The position numbers were made by a program, and so were the translations under genes. DNA of 33,972 nt from CAYVCG01 sp964449985 (GTDB lineage: Bacteria; Bacillota; Clostridia; Lachnospirales; WRAX01). Below, piece by piece: positions 9,067 to 16,741 of the stretch. Numbering within the stretch: position 1 is the stretch's first letter; the number at the start of each line of letters is the position of its first letter. Under the pieces are notes generated by a model. It ran no database searches and had not been told where the DNA came from. It saw only the letters and a program-made list of their open reading frames with translations. Location of the stretch: NCBI GenBank assembly GCA_964449985.1, contig CAYVCG010000015.1, positions 1 to 33,972 of the forward strand, read 5' to 3'.

Positions 9067-9894
9067 ATGAAAAATAAAGGGCATGGAAAAATCATGAAAG
9101 CGTTGTTTTATATTTTGGCTTTCGGATATGCCGTTATCGCTTTGTTCCCCTTTATTTGGTCTTTTTTAACTTCATTAAGACCAACCAATGACGTTTATAA
9201 CATTTTTATTGATTTTTCAAAGCTCAGCTTTGATAACTACAGCCAGATCGTTCAAAACGCTCCTATTCTTAGATGGTTTTTCAACAGTATAGTCATAGCT
9301 ATTTCAACGACAGTGTTATCTGTTCTCGTAAATTCCATGATGGGATATGCGCTCGCAAGAATAAAATTTAGGGCGAATAATATGCTGTTTCTTTTAGTTA
9401 TAGGCATTATGATGATACCCGGCCAAATAACCCTGATACCAACATATATGCTTCTAAATCAATTTAAGCTTATAAATAACTATGCTGGTTTTATTTTGCC
9501 AACGATTTTCAGCTCATTCAACGTTTTTATGATGAGGCAGTTCTTCCTTTCCATACCAGTATCTTTGGAAGAAGCGGCAAAAATTGATGGATTGTCAAGA
9601 ATAAAGATATTTTTCAAGATTGCATTACCTCTTGCAAAGCCTGCACTTGCCAGCATTACTATTATGACGTTTATGGGAAGCTGGAACAACTTTTTGTTCC
9701 CAAGCCTTATGGCAACAAAAAGAAGCATGTTTACGCTGCCTGTCGGCATGTCCACGCTATCATCCCAGTACATCGCCTATCCAAACCAGACGATGACAAG
9801 CGCTATATTGATTTCTATACCTATGATACTTATGTTTCTTATTTTCCAGAGATATTTTATAGAGGGTATTGCGCAATCCGGTTCTAAGGAATAA
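9067..9894 (+). CDS. ABC sugar importer permease, MalG/UgpE type
   Basis: A 275-residue protein with six predicted membrane helices and the EAA loop EEAAKIDGLSRIKIFFKIAL followed by PLAKPALAS, as in MalG/UgpE/LacG permeases. The ribosome site (GAAGGGGGA) lies inside the end of the preceding permease gene. It is the second half of the transmembrane heterodimer. The C-terminus (FQRYFIEGIAQSGSKE) has the family's usual FxxxFIxGxxxGAxK-like ending. The next gene follows after 24 nt and the ATPase after that, so all five plus-strand genes are probably one operon. Confidence 0.95.
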   Translation: MKNKGHGKIMKALFYILAFGYAVIALFPFIWSFLTSLRPTNDVYNIFIDFSKLSFDNYSQIVQNAPILRWFFNSIVIAISTTVLSVLVNSMMGYALARIKFRANNMLFLLVIGIMMIPGQITLIPTYMLLNQFKLINNYAGFILPTIFSSFNVFMMRQFFLSIPVSLEEAAKIDGLSRIKIFFKIALPLAKPALASITIMTFMGSWNNFLFPSLMATKRSMFTLPVGMSTLSSQYIAYPNQTMTSAILISIPMILMFLIFQRYFIEGIAQSGSKE

Positions 9895-9918
9895 TTGTTT
9901 TGTGAAAAGAGTGATTAT

Positions 9919-10293
9919 ATGAAATTTACGCTAAAAAAATTAACTCAAAAAGAAGCATTGAAGTTTTGTAATATACTAACCGAATACAGCTGTAACGCAA
10001 TCATTAGGAGCAAAGACTTTTTTCTGGATGCAAAATCAATACTAGGTGTTCTTCTATTAACAAACAAAGCTGAAAACCCAATACTAGAAATAGATGAACT
10101 GGACGGAAGCCTGAATAAAGAGCTTATAAGCCGACTTGCTCCTTTTATAAAAGGGAATAATGATGATGACAGAGATTTTTGTTCCGTTTGTAGCGACAGG
10201 GCAAACATAAAGGTTTATGAGGAGCTATTCGGAAACGAAATGGATAATTTTAGGCTTAAAAACTGCCCTTTATGCGGTAAAAAGCTGAAATGA
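9919..10293 (+). CDS. HPr/Crh-like domain fused to a C-terminal zinc ribbon
   Basis: A 124-residue protein inside the importer operon. Residues 1-80 align without gaps to HPr by eye: DAKSILGVLLL corresponds to the HPr segment around Ser46 (here S40), followed by an acidic strand and a final helix. At the HPr His15 position this protein has T9 in LTQKEA, so it cannot be a normal PTS phosphocarrier. This pattern, His lost and regulatory Ser kept, is that of Crh, a CcpA cofactor in Bacillus. Residues 86-124 carry CSVC (C88, C91) and CPLCGKKL (C116, C119), a likely zinc ribbon not found in HPr or Crh. The ATG at 9919 is preferred because MKFTLKKL matches an HPr first strand; its ribosome site is weak, and a TTG at 9895 is possible. 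A role in catabolite control or in regulating the transporter is inference. Confidence 0.7.
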   Translation: MKFTLKKLTQKEALKFCNILTEYSCNAIIRSKDFFLDAKSILGVLLLTNKAENPILEIDELDGSLNKELISRLAPFIKGNNDDDRDFCSVCSDRANIKVYEELFGNEMDNFRLKNCPLCGKKLK

Positions 10294-10323
10294 CGATTAC
10301 TTTTGAAAGGTAGTGTAATTTTT

Positions 10324-11409
10324 ATGGCAAGGATATTACTGAAAAACGTCACAAAAACATATCCGGGAAACATTACAGCTGTTAAAGATTTTAATCTTGA
10401 AATACAGGATAAGCAGTTTGTTATTTTTGTTGGGCCATCCGGTTGTGGAAAGTCTACAACTTTGCGAATGATTGCCGGGCTTGAAGAAATAACCGGCGGT
10501 GAACTCCATATAGGCGATAGACTTGTCAATAATGTTGAACCAAAGGACAGGGATATCGCTATGGTTTTCCAAAACTATGCGCTATATCCCCACATGAGTG
10601 TTTACGAAAATATGGCGTTTGGCCTGCGGCAAAGAAAAACACCAAAAGCCGAAATAGACAAGCGGGTAAAAGAAGCAGCCGAATTATTGGAAATAACACC
10701 TTATTTAAACAGAAAGCCAAGGGTATTATCCGGTGGGCAAAGGCAAAGGGTGGCTCTGGGCAGAGCTATGGTTCGTGAACCGGCTGTGTTTTTGCTGGAC
10801 GAACCGTTATCCAATCTGGATGCAAAGCTAAGAACAGCTATGAGGCTGGTCATTTCGAAGCTGCATAAACGCTTGCAAACAACATTTGTTTATGTAACCC
10901 ATGACCAGGTGGAAGCTATGACAATGGGTGATATAATAGTAGTCATGAAAGACGGTGTTATACAACAGGTCGCTCCACCTCAAGAGCTTTATAAAAACCC
11001 ATGCAATGAGTTTGTTGCGGGATTTATTGGTTCGCCACAAATAAATTTTATCAATACGCGTATAAGTGAAAAAGATAACGGCTATACAATATTTATAAAA
11101 GACAAAAGCTTGCCTATTTCATCAAAGCCTGTGTTTAAGGATTATATAGACAAAGAGGTTACACTTGGCGTTCGCCCGGAAGGCATTAAAATACTGCCTA
11201 ATGAATCCCCTTCATCTATTAAGGCAACCGTAGAGCTATGCGAAATCATGGGCGCTGATGCATATGTATATCTGCTTATGAATAATCAGCCTATAACCGT
11301 TAAAACGTCTGAAAACAATAATTTTAGAACAGGGGATACGGTGTTTTTAGAGTTTGATAATAGCAAGCTTCATTTCTTTGATAAAACAACGCATAACGCA
11401 TTAGAATAA
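10324..11409 (+). CDS. ABC sugar importer ATPase, MsmK/UgpC/MalK type
   Basis: A 361-residue ATPase with Walker A GPSGCGKST (residues about 37-45), Q-loop VFQNYALYPHMSVYEN, signature LSGGQRQRVALGRAMVR, Walker B VFLLDEPLSNLDAKLR and H-loop YVTHDQVEAMTMGD. About 120 C-terminal residues form the OB/TOBE regulatory domain found in MalK/MsmK. The ATG at 10324 gives the family's usual start (MARILLKNVTKTYPG) with AAAGGTAG upstream; an in-frame TTG at 10303 overlaps that site and is rejected. It powers the two permeases. Such ATPases are often shared between several importers in Firmicutes, so having it as the last gene of this operon suggests a dedicated or newly acquired full transporter. The gene ends just before a strong terminator. 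Confidence 0.96.
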   Translation: MARILLKNVTKTYPGNITAVKDFNLEIQDKQFVIFVGPSGCGKSTTLRMIAGLEEITGGELHIGDRLVNNVEPKDRDIAMVFQNYALYPHMSVYENMAFGLRQRKTPKAEIDKRVKEAAELLEITPYLNRKPRVLSGGQRQRVALGRAMVREPAVFLLDEPLSNLDAKLRTAMRLVISKLHKRLQTTFVYVTHDQVEAMTMGDIIVVMKDGVIQQVAPPQELYKNPCNEFVAGFIGSPQINFINTRISEKDNGYTIFIKDKSLPISSKPVFKDYIDKEVTLGVRPEGIKILPNESPSSIKATVELCEIMGADAYVYLLMNNQPITVKTSENNNFRTGDTVFLEFDNSKLHFFDKTTHNALE

Positions 11410-11416
11410 AGACAAT

Positions 11417-11459
11417 AAAAAACCGCTTGTTTGGAAAGCTCACCAAATAGCGGTTTTTT
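11417..11459. terminator. bidirectional Rho-independent terminator
   Basis: AAAAAACCGCT at 11417-11427 pairs with AGCGGTTTTTT at 11449-11459, with an inner TTTGG/CCAAA stem. The flanking A-run and T-run make it work in both directions, for the importer operon (plus) and the deacetylase (minus). The deacetylase stop codon lies inside the stem. Confidence 0.9.
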
Positions 11460-12120
11460 ATTCGTTTGCTTTTATATCTATACCTTCAACATCCCACTGT
11501 ATAGTATAATAATTTAAAGAGTCTGCTGCTTCTATAACAGTGTTGTTATATTCTCCGTATGGCGGGCGAAAAAGATTCATTTCTACGCCTAATAGGTTTT
11601 TGACTTTTTCATGAACGCCCATAATCTCTTTTTGATTTTGCGTAAGACTAAGCTGCGCACCATGGGCATGTGTGTCACCGTGATTTGCTATATCATGGCC
11701 TTCTGCAAAGATGCGCTTAACTTCCTCGGGGTATTTATCAATCCAGTATCCGCAAAGGAAAAATGTTGTTTTTACATCATTTTCTCTTAAAATTCTTAAA
11801 AGCTCATCCGTATCATCTGCTCCCCACGCAGCATCAAATGATATAGAAACCTTAGGGGATTCTGATTCTACACAGTAAATCGGGATTTTGCGCTTTGAAG
11901 CCGCACTTGCCGTAACATAAACAGACCTTACCTCCGGAAATGCAAGCATAGCAGATATCATCACAATACCTAATATCATGAAGCTTCTTAATAACTTTTT
12001 CTTATGCTTTAGCAACAGAAGCTTTGGATCAATCCCTTCTCTAACAGTTCTGCTTATATGAGACTGTATCTTTTGTTTTCGGCTATTGGGCTTTAAAATA
12101 TCAAAATTTAATTTCGGCAT
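11458..12120 (-). CDS. truncated membrane-anchored polysaccharide deacetylase (NodB domain)
   Basis: A 220-residue protein with a basic cytoplasmic tail, one membrane helix (about residues 44-62) and an external NodB/CE4 domain starting near residue 88. Motif 1 is SFDAAWG (D96), motif 2 is HGDTHAH (H147, H151) and motif 3 is FRPPYGEY. The protein stops 10 residues after QWD, where motif 4 should be completed, and has no motif 5 with its catalytic His. Relatives of the PdaB/YlxY type run on for about 50-60 more residues. The stop codon lies within the terminator stem, and nothing downstream on this strand resembles the missing part. GGAGGAGG precedes the ATG. It may be inactive or only a metal-binding remnant. 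The family would deacetylate peptidoglycan or another N-acetylated glycan outside the membrane. Confidence 0.85.
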   Translation of the reverse strand: MPKLNFDILKPNSRKQKIQSHISRTVREGIDPKLLLLKHKKKLLRSFMILGIVMISAMLAFPEVRSVYVTASAASKRKIPIYCVESESPKVSISFDAAWGADDTDELLRILRENDVKTTFFLCGYWIDKYPEEVKRIFAEGHDIANHGDTHAHGAQLSLTQNQKEIMGVHEKVKNLLGVEMNLFRPPYGEYNNTVIEAADSLNYYTIQWDVEGIDIKANE

Positions 12121-12212
12121 TAAACCTCCTCCTTTTCTATAAATTTATTCTTTAATTAATTAATTATGCTTTATTTATATTAAAAAAGCTGTTGCAAAAT
12201 AATTTTATATAC

Positions 12213-12254
12213 AAAAATCCCTCAAAACACGTTATTTGCAAATGTGAGGGATTG
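12213..12254 (-). terminator. Rho-independent terminator of the argCJBD operon
   Basis: On the minus strand AATCCCTCA and TGAGGGATT pair around a loop of about 24 nt, followed by a T-run (plus-strand bases 12213-12217). It lies 7 nt past the argD stop codon. The rest of the 12121-12260 spacer is AT-rich and holds the deacetylase ribosome site; no convincing promoter hexamers were seen. Confidence 0.8.
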
Positions 12255-12260
12255 TATTAA

Positions 12261-13430
12261 TTATTTGTCGGCTTTTATTGCCTTATCCAATATTTCCATT
12301 GCGTTGTCTATATCCTCATTAGAAACGATCAGAGCCGGGACGAATCTGATGACATTTGTTCCTGCGCCTACAAGCAGCAAACCGTTTTCAATACATTTGG
12401 AAACAATTCCAGAAGCCGGCTTGTTAAGCTCAATACCTTGCAAAAGGCCGACACCACGAACATCGGTTATTTCTTCGTTATTATCTTTAAGATGATTCAA
12501 ACTCTGCGTTAAATAGTCAGCTTGCTTCTTTACATTTTCTAATAAACCACCGGATAACAGCCTATCAACAACTACATTTGCCGCTGCACATGCAAGAGGA
12601 TTTCCTCCGAATGTGGAAGCATGGTCTCCCGGTTGGAAATAAGATGATGTTTTTTCATTGGCAAGCAACGCGCCCATAGGAACGCCACCAGCAATACCCT
12701 TTGCGATTGTCGCTATATCAGGGGCAACGTTGTAATACTCATAGGCAAACAAGCATCCTGTGCGCCCGACTCCGCATTGTATCTCATCATATACAAGCAA
12801 TATATCCTTTTCGTCGCAAAGAGCCCGAACTTTCTGCAAATATTCCTTATCAGCAGGCTTTATACCGCCCTCTCCCTGAATCGGCTCGATTATTATACCG
12901 GCTGTGTTTTCCGTAATTGCTTCTTTCAATGCATCAAAATAATTGAACGGCACGTGCTTAATGCCGGGGAGAAGCGGGTTTAAATCCTTTTGATACTTTG
13001 CTTGCCCTGTTGCGGTTATCGCTCCGTATGTTCTGCCATGGAAGGAGTTTTGCATTGTTATGATTTCTGATCTTCCGCCGTTTTTATTGCCGTATTTTCT
13101 AACAAGTTTTAATGCACCCTCGATAGCTTCTGCGCCGCTATTGCAGAAAAACACTTTATCGAAGCAACTATTTGCTATGAGCTTTTGGGCTAAATCAACC
13201 TGCGGCTTTGTCCAATACAGGTTTGAGCAGTGGATAAGCTCGGCAGCCTGTTTTGATATGGCTGATACAAGGCCGCTATCCCCATGGCCTAACGAATTTA
13301 CAGCTATTCCTGCCACAAAATCCAAATATTTTTTGCCGCTTTCATCATACACATACATTCCATCGCCTTTTTCAAAAGCAATAGGGAATCTGGAATATGT
13401 ATTCATAATATATTGCTGGCCTTTTTCAAA
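12261..13430 (-). CDS. argD: acetylornithine aminotransferase (5' end lost in assembly gap)
   Basis: 389 residues are visible, beginning FEKGQQYIMNTYSRFP, so only roughly 8-12 N-terminal residues are hidden by the N run. It is a class-III PLP aminotransferase: NSGAEAIEGALKL, FHGRTYGAI, VYDEIQCGVGRTG (Asp for the PLP ring nitrogen) and TIAKGIAGGVPMGAL (Lys forming the Schiff base). It transfers the amino group of glutamate to N-acetylglutamate semialdehyde in arginine synthesis and often serves lysine synthesis too. It is the last gene of the minus-strand arg operon, ending at a terminator. Reading straight through the Ns would give a false fusion with ArgB. Confidence 0.94.
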   Translation of the reverse strand, partial: FEKGQQYIMNTYSRFPIAFEKGDGMYVYDESGKKYLDFVAGIAVNSLGHGDSGLVSAISKQAAELIHCSNLYWTKPQVDLAQKLIANSCFDKVFFCNSGAEAIEGALKLVRKYGNKNGGRSEIITMQNSFHGRTYGAITATGQAKYQKDLNPLLPGIKHVPFNYFDALKEAITENTAGIIIEPIQGEGGIKPADKEYLQKVRALCDEKDILLVYDEIQCGVGRTGCLFAYEYYNVAPDIATIAKGIAGGVPMGALLANEKTSSYFQPGDHASTFGGNPLACAAANVVVDRLLSGGLLENVKKQADYLTQSLNHLKDNNEEITDVRGVGLLQGIELNKPASGIVSKCIENGLLLVGAGTNVIRFVPALIVSNEDIDNAMEILDKAIKADK

Positions 13431-13530
13431 NNNNNNNNNNNNNNNNNNNNNNNNNNNNNNNNNNNNNNNNNNNNNNNNNNNNNNNNNNNNNNNNNNNNNN
13501 NNNNNNNNNNNNNNNNNNNNNNNNNNNNNN
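13431..13530. other. assembly gap of unknown true length inside argB-argD
   Basis: Exactly 100 N. Unlike the other two gaps in the window, the flanks share no repeated sequence. By family length the missing part should hold about 55-65 ArgB residues, a stop codon, a short spacer and the first residues of ArgD. That is about 200-250 bases rather than 100. Confidence 0.95.
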
Positions 13531-14237
13531 CCGGATTTAATAAGCTCCTTTATTTCATCCACTTTAATGCGAGACATTACGCTGTTCGCATCATCAGCGT
13601 CAAACCGAACCCCTTCCACGTCTGTAAGGAAAACGAGCTTTTCCGCTTTTAGCGCTCCTGCTATAGCAACAGCGGCATAATCCGCATTAACATTATACGT
13701 ATTACCATTGCCATCGCAGCCTATAGGGGATATTACCGGCACGAAGTCATGCTCAATAAGCGTTTTTATAAGCGTTGTATCAACGCTTTTAACGCCACCC
13801 ACAAGCCCAATATCCTGCCCATTTTGCAAAATCTTTTCCACCTGCAGCATATTTCCGTCCTTGCCGCTTATTCCCACTGCATGAATGCCTTGCATATTCA
13901 AATTCATCGTTATGTCTTTATTAACCTTACCGGCCAGAACCATCTCAACAACGTCCATCGTGTCTTTATCCGTGACCCTAAGCCCGCTGACAAATTCTGA
14001 CTTAATGTCCAAACGTTTTAACATGTTGTTTATATCAGGTCCGCCGCCATGAACAAGTATAGGCTTAAACCCGACATATTTCATTAACGCCACGTCTGCT
14101 ATGATGGTGCTTTTTATTTCTTCGTTTATTAATGCACTGCCGCCGTATTTGATAACAACGGTTATGCCGTTAAATTCCTTGATATACGGCAACGCTTCTA
14201 TAAGAATTTTCGCCTTGTCTATATATTGCTTCATCAT
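13531..14237 (-). CDS. argB: acetylglutamate kinase (3' end lost in assembly gap)
   Basis: 235 residues of an amino-acid kinase fold protein, usually about 290-300 long. Visible motifs are VVIKYGGSAL (phosphate-binding Lys), VLVHGGGPDINNML-like segment near residue 65 (here ILVHGGGPDI), SGLRVTDKDTMDVVEMVLAG (substrate site) and LVFLTDVEGVRFD (nucleotide site). It phosphorylates N-acetylglutamate, the committed and often arginine-inhibited step. Translation begins at one of two adjacent ATGs (14237 or 14234) after AGGGGC. It follows argJ by 17 nt. The N-terminal arginine-sensing helix of arginine-inhibited enzymes is partly represented by MMKQYIDKAKILIEALPYI, so feedback inhibition is plausible but cannot be settled, because the C-terminus is missing. 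Confidence 0.93.
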
Positions 14238-14254
14238 ACAAAAACAGCCCCTAT

Positions 14255-15487
14255 CTATGAACGGTAATCACCGTTAATTTTCACATAATCGTATGTTAAG
14301 TCACAACCCCAGGCGGTTGCCGTTTCGTTGCCTTCCTCAAGCTTTATGTCTATAAATATTTCTTCTCTTAAAAGTATTTGCTTTGCTTTATCCTCATCAA
14401 AAATTATAGGAACGCTTTTGTCCATCAGCATAATTTCCTCCGTCTTATCGCCGTTTATACTTTTGAATGTTATTGTAACGTTTGCAGGGTTAAAATCTGC
14501 TTCGCTATAACCCATTGCACAAAGGGCTCTTCCCCAGTTTGCATCTGCTCCGAATAGCGCTGCTTTGAATAAGCTTGATGAAACAACAGATTTTACGATT
14601 TTTCTTGCATCCTGCTTTGTCTTTGCGCCGGCAACGGTTACTTCCATAAGCTTTGTGGCGCCTTCGCCGTCTTTTGCTATATCTTTTGCAAGCTTTTTGT
14701 TTACGAAATTAAGCGCTGCCTTAAATGTTTTATAATCGTCGTTTTCGCAGTCAATAAGCGGATTTTCTGCCATACCGTTGGCAAGAATAACAAGGCTATC
14801 GTTAGTGCTTGTATCTCCGTCTACAGAAATCATGTTATACGTATCGCAAACACTTTCCTTTAATGCCTTTTCCAGCAATTCACGGCTGATTGCTGCATCT
14901 GTGGTTATAAACGAAAGCAAAGTTGCCATGTTTGGATGGATCATGCCCGAACCTTTAGCCATGCCGCCAAGCTTTACTGTTTTGCCGGAGAGGGTTATTT
15001 CCACGGCAATCGCTTTCATAAACGTATCTGTTGTCATAATGCTTTCCGCCGCTAACACGCCATTTTCAACACCGCCGTCAAGATTTTCAGCTACCATATT
15101 AATTCCTTTTTTTATAATATCAACCGGCATTGGTACGCCGATAACGCCTGTGGAGAAAACCAGTATTTCTTCGGCAGCAGTATCCAAACAACCGGCGAAT
15201 GTTTTTGCCAGCTCGTAGTTATCGTTTATGCCTTGCTGGCCTGTACATGCGTTGGCGTTTCCGCTTGTAACTACCAAGCCTTTAACCTTGCCTTTTTTCT
15301 CGGCGATTTCCATATCCCAAACAACCGGCGCTGCCTTTACTATATTTTTGGTAAAGCACCCGGCATATTCCGCTTTAACATCGCTTATTAATAAACACAA
15401 ATCTTTTTTTGCTTTTTTTATACCAACATGAGCGCCTGCCGCCTTAAACCCTATCGGCGCAACAACGCCGCCATCTATTATTTTCAT
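14255..15487 (-). CDS. argJ: ornithine acetyltransferase / N-acetylglutamate synthase
   Basis: A 410-residue ArgJ protein. The self-cleavage motif GSGMIHPNMATLL is present, with T189 as the N-terminal nucleophile of the beta chain after autoproteolysis. SVDGDTSTNDS and GADANWGRALCAMGYS are further signatures. It recycles the acetyl group from N-acetylornithine to glutamate, making the cyclic pathway; some members also use acetyl-CoA. No argA or argE gene is in the window, which fits the cyclic route. The ATG at 15487 has AAAGGAAC 7-9 nt upstream; a TTG six codons earlier overlaps that site and is rejected. It lies 30 nt after argC. Confidence 0.96.
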   Translation of the reverse strand: MKIIDGGVVAPIGFKAAGAHVGIKKAKKDLCLLISDVKAEYAGCFTKNIVKAAPVVWDMEIAEKKGKVKGLVVTSGNANACTGQQGINDNYELAKTFAGCLDTAAEEILVFSTGVIGVPMPVDIIKKGINMVAENLDGGVENGVLAAESIMTTDTFMKAIAVEITLSGKTVKLGGMAKGSGMIHPNMATLLSFITTDAAISRELLEKALKESVCDTYNMISVDGDTSTNDSLVILANGMAENPLIDCENDDYKTFKAALNFVNKKLAKDIAKDGEGATKLMEVTVAGAKTKQDARKIVKSVVSSSLFKAALFGADANWGRALCAMGYSEADFNPANVTITFKSINGDKTEEIMLMDKSVPIIFDEDKAKQILLREEIFIDIKLEEGNETATAWGCDLTYDYVKINGDYRS

Positions 15488-15517
15488 ATAATCAGTTCCT
15501 TTCAAAATTAATAATAC

Positions 15518-16558
15518 CTACGCAGGGAAAATAGGAATGTAATCCAGTCCTTCCTTCTCAGACAGCCCAAACATAATGTTCATATTTTGAACCGCCTGCC
15601 CTGCGGCGCCTTTAACAAGATTATCTATTGCCCCTATAACGATAACTTTGTTCGTTCTCTCATCCACAGCAAAACCTATATCCATAAAGTTTGTTCCCTT
15701 GACCCATTTTGTCTCCGGGAAAATACCTTTTTTAGTAAGCCTGATGAAATATTCATTTCCATAGTAATTCTCATATATTTGCCTTATATCGTCATAAGTT
15801 GCAGTTTTATTAAGAGTGGCGTAACACGTTGCCAGTATGCCTCTGTTCATCGGAGTAAGATGCGGAGTAAACAATACGTTAACCTCCGACCCAGCCGCAT
15901 AGGACAATTGCTCATCAATTTCCGGCGTATGCCTATGGGATGCTATTTTATATGCCTTCATATTTTCGTTTGTTTCGCAATAATGAACGCCCAAACCAAC
16001 CGCTCTGCCTGCGCCGGTGACTCCGGATTTTGCATCTATAATAATACTATCCTTATTAATAACGTTTTCTTTTAGCAAAGGATACAACGAAAGGATACTG
16101 CATGATGTATAGCATCCAGGGTTTGCTACCAAATTCGCTGATGCCACATCGCTTCTATTAACTTCACAAAGACCATACACTGCCTGAGCAAGCAAATCAA
16201 TGGATTCATGCTTTGTTTCATACCATTTTTCGTATGTATCTACGTCTTTCAGCCTGTAATCTGCGCCCAGATCAATTATTTTTACTTTGGATAGAATTTC
16301 TTTATTAATCTTTTTTGATGCTATACCATGAGGAAGCGCTAAAAATATAACATCACATTCATCCGCCATCTTTTCGATGTCCTCTTCTGCGCATCTAATA
16401 TCGGTATGCCTGAAATTTTCAAATATATCTCCATAAGCTTTCCCCGCATAGCTTTGGCTTGTTACGGAAGAAAGACAGACTTCTTTATGATTGTTTAGTA
16501 TTCTCATAAGCTCACCGCCCACATAGCCGGTTGCACCTATTATTCCCGCTTTTATCAT
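15518..16558 (-). CDS. argC: N-acetyl-gamma-glutamyl-phosphate reductase
   Basis: A 346-residue dehydrogenase. It has the N-terminal NADP Rossmann motif GIIGATGYVGGELMRIL, the active-site VANPGCYTS with C149 as nucleophile, and HRHTPEIDEQL with the catalytic His region. It reduces N-acetylglutamyl phosphate to the semialdehyde. The ATG at 16558 is preceded by GAGGTG six nt away; the GTG at 16567 is part of that ribosome site. It is the first gene of argCJBD, expressed from a strong-looking promoter overlapped by two ARG-box-like palindromes. Confidence 0.96.
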   Translation of the reverse strand: MIKAGIIGATGYVGGELMRILNNHKEVCLSSVTSQSYAGKAYGDIFENFRHTDIRCAEEDIEKMADECDVIFLALPHGIASKKINKEILSKVKIIDLGADYRLKDVDTYEKWYETKHESIDLLAQAVYGLCEVNRSDVASANLVANPGCYTSCSILSLYPLLKENVINKDSIIIDAKSGVTGAGRAVGLGVHYCETNENMKAYKIASHRHTPEIDEQLSYAAGSEVNVLFTPHLTPMNRGILATCYATLNKTATYDDIRQIYENYYGNEYFIRLTKKGIFPETKWVKGTNFMDIGFAVDERTNKVIVIGAIDNLVKGAAGQAVQNMNIMFGLSEKEGLDYIPIFPA

Positions 16559-16581
16559 TGCTATCACCTCTTGTAATTAAT

Positions 16582-16616
16582 TTCATAATTATACATCCAA
16601 ATTTATAATTATGCAA
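16582..16616 (-). promoter_or_regulatory. argC promoter with two overlapping ARG-box-like operators
   Basis: On the minus strand TTGCAT (16616-16611), a 17-nt spacer and TATAAT (16593-16588) make a good sigma-A promoter. Two 14-mers, TGTATAATTATGAA (16595-16582) and TGCATAATTATAAA (16615-16602), each miss the pattern TGNATWWWWATNCA by one base, a relaxed form of the ArgR/AhrC box. They are centred 20 bp apart, close to the known tandem spacing, and cover both promoter boxes. Arginine repression of argC is inferred. Confidence 0.65.
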
Positions 16617-16665
16617 TAGTTTTTTTCGTTGCATTAAAATTATTTTGAATTTTAGTAAAATGTAG

Positions 16666-16700
16666 TTGATTATTTTATTAATAGACTGTATAATAATGCA
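16666..16700 (+). promoter_or_regulatory. argG promoter with overlapping ARG-box-like operator
   Basis: TTGATT (16666-16671), a 17-nt spacer and TATAAT (16689-16694) form a sigma-A promoter. TGTATAATAATGCA (16687-16700) matches TGNATWWWWATNCA at every position and covers the -10 box. Just downstream, GTTTAAA/TTTAAAC (16708-16723) is a second inverted repeat in the 5' leader, next to the argG ribosome site; its role is unknown. Confidence 0.65.
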
Positions 16701-16741
16701 TATTGCTGTTTAAAAATTTAAACAATCTAGGAGGAAAAATT

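Noticed and set aside
13060..13680. Open frame on the plus strand opposite argB/argD
   Set aside because: It runs through the Ns, has no ribosome site, and lies antisense to two clear enzymes.
12261..14237. A single long ArgB-ArgD fusion gene
   Set aside because: The frame only continues because 100 Ns were translated as X; the ArgB C-terminus and ArgD start are missing.
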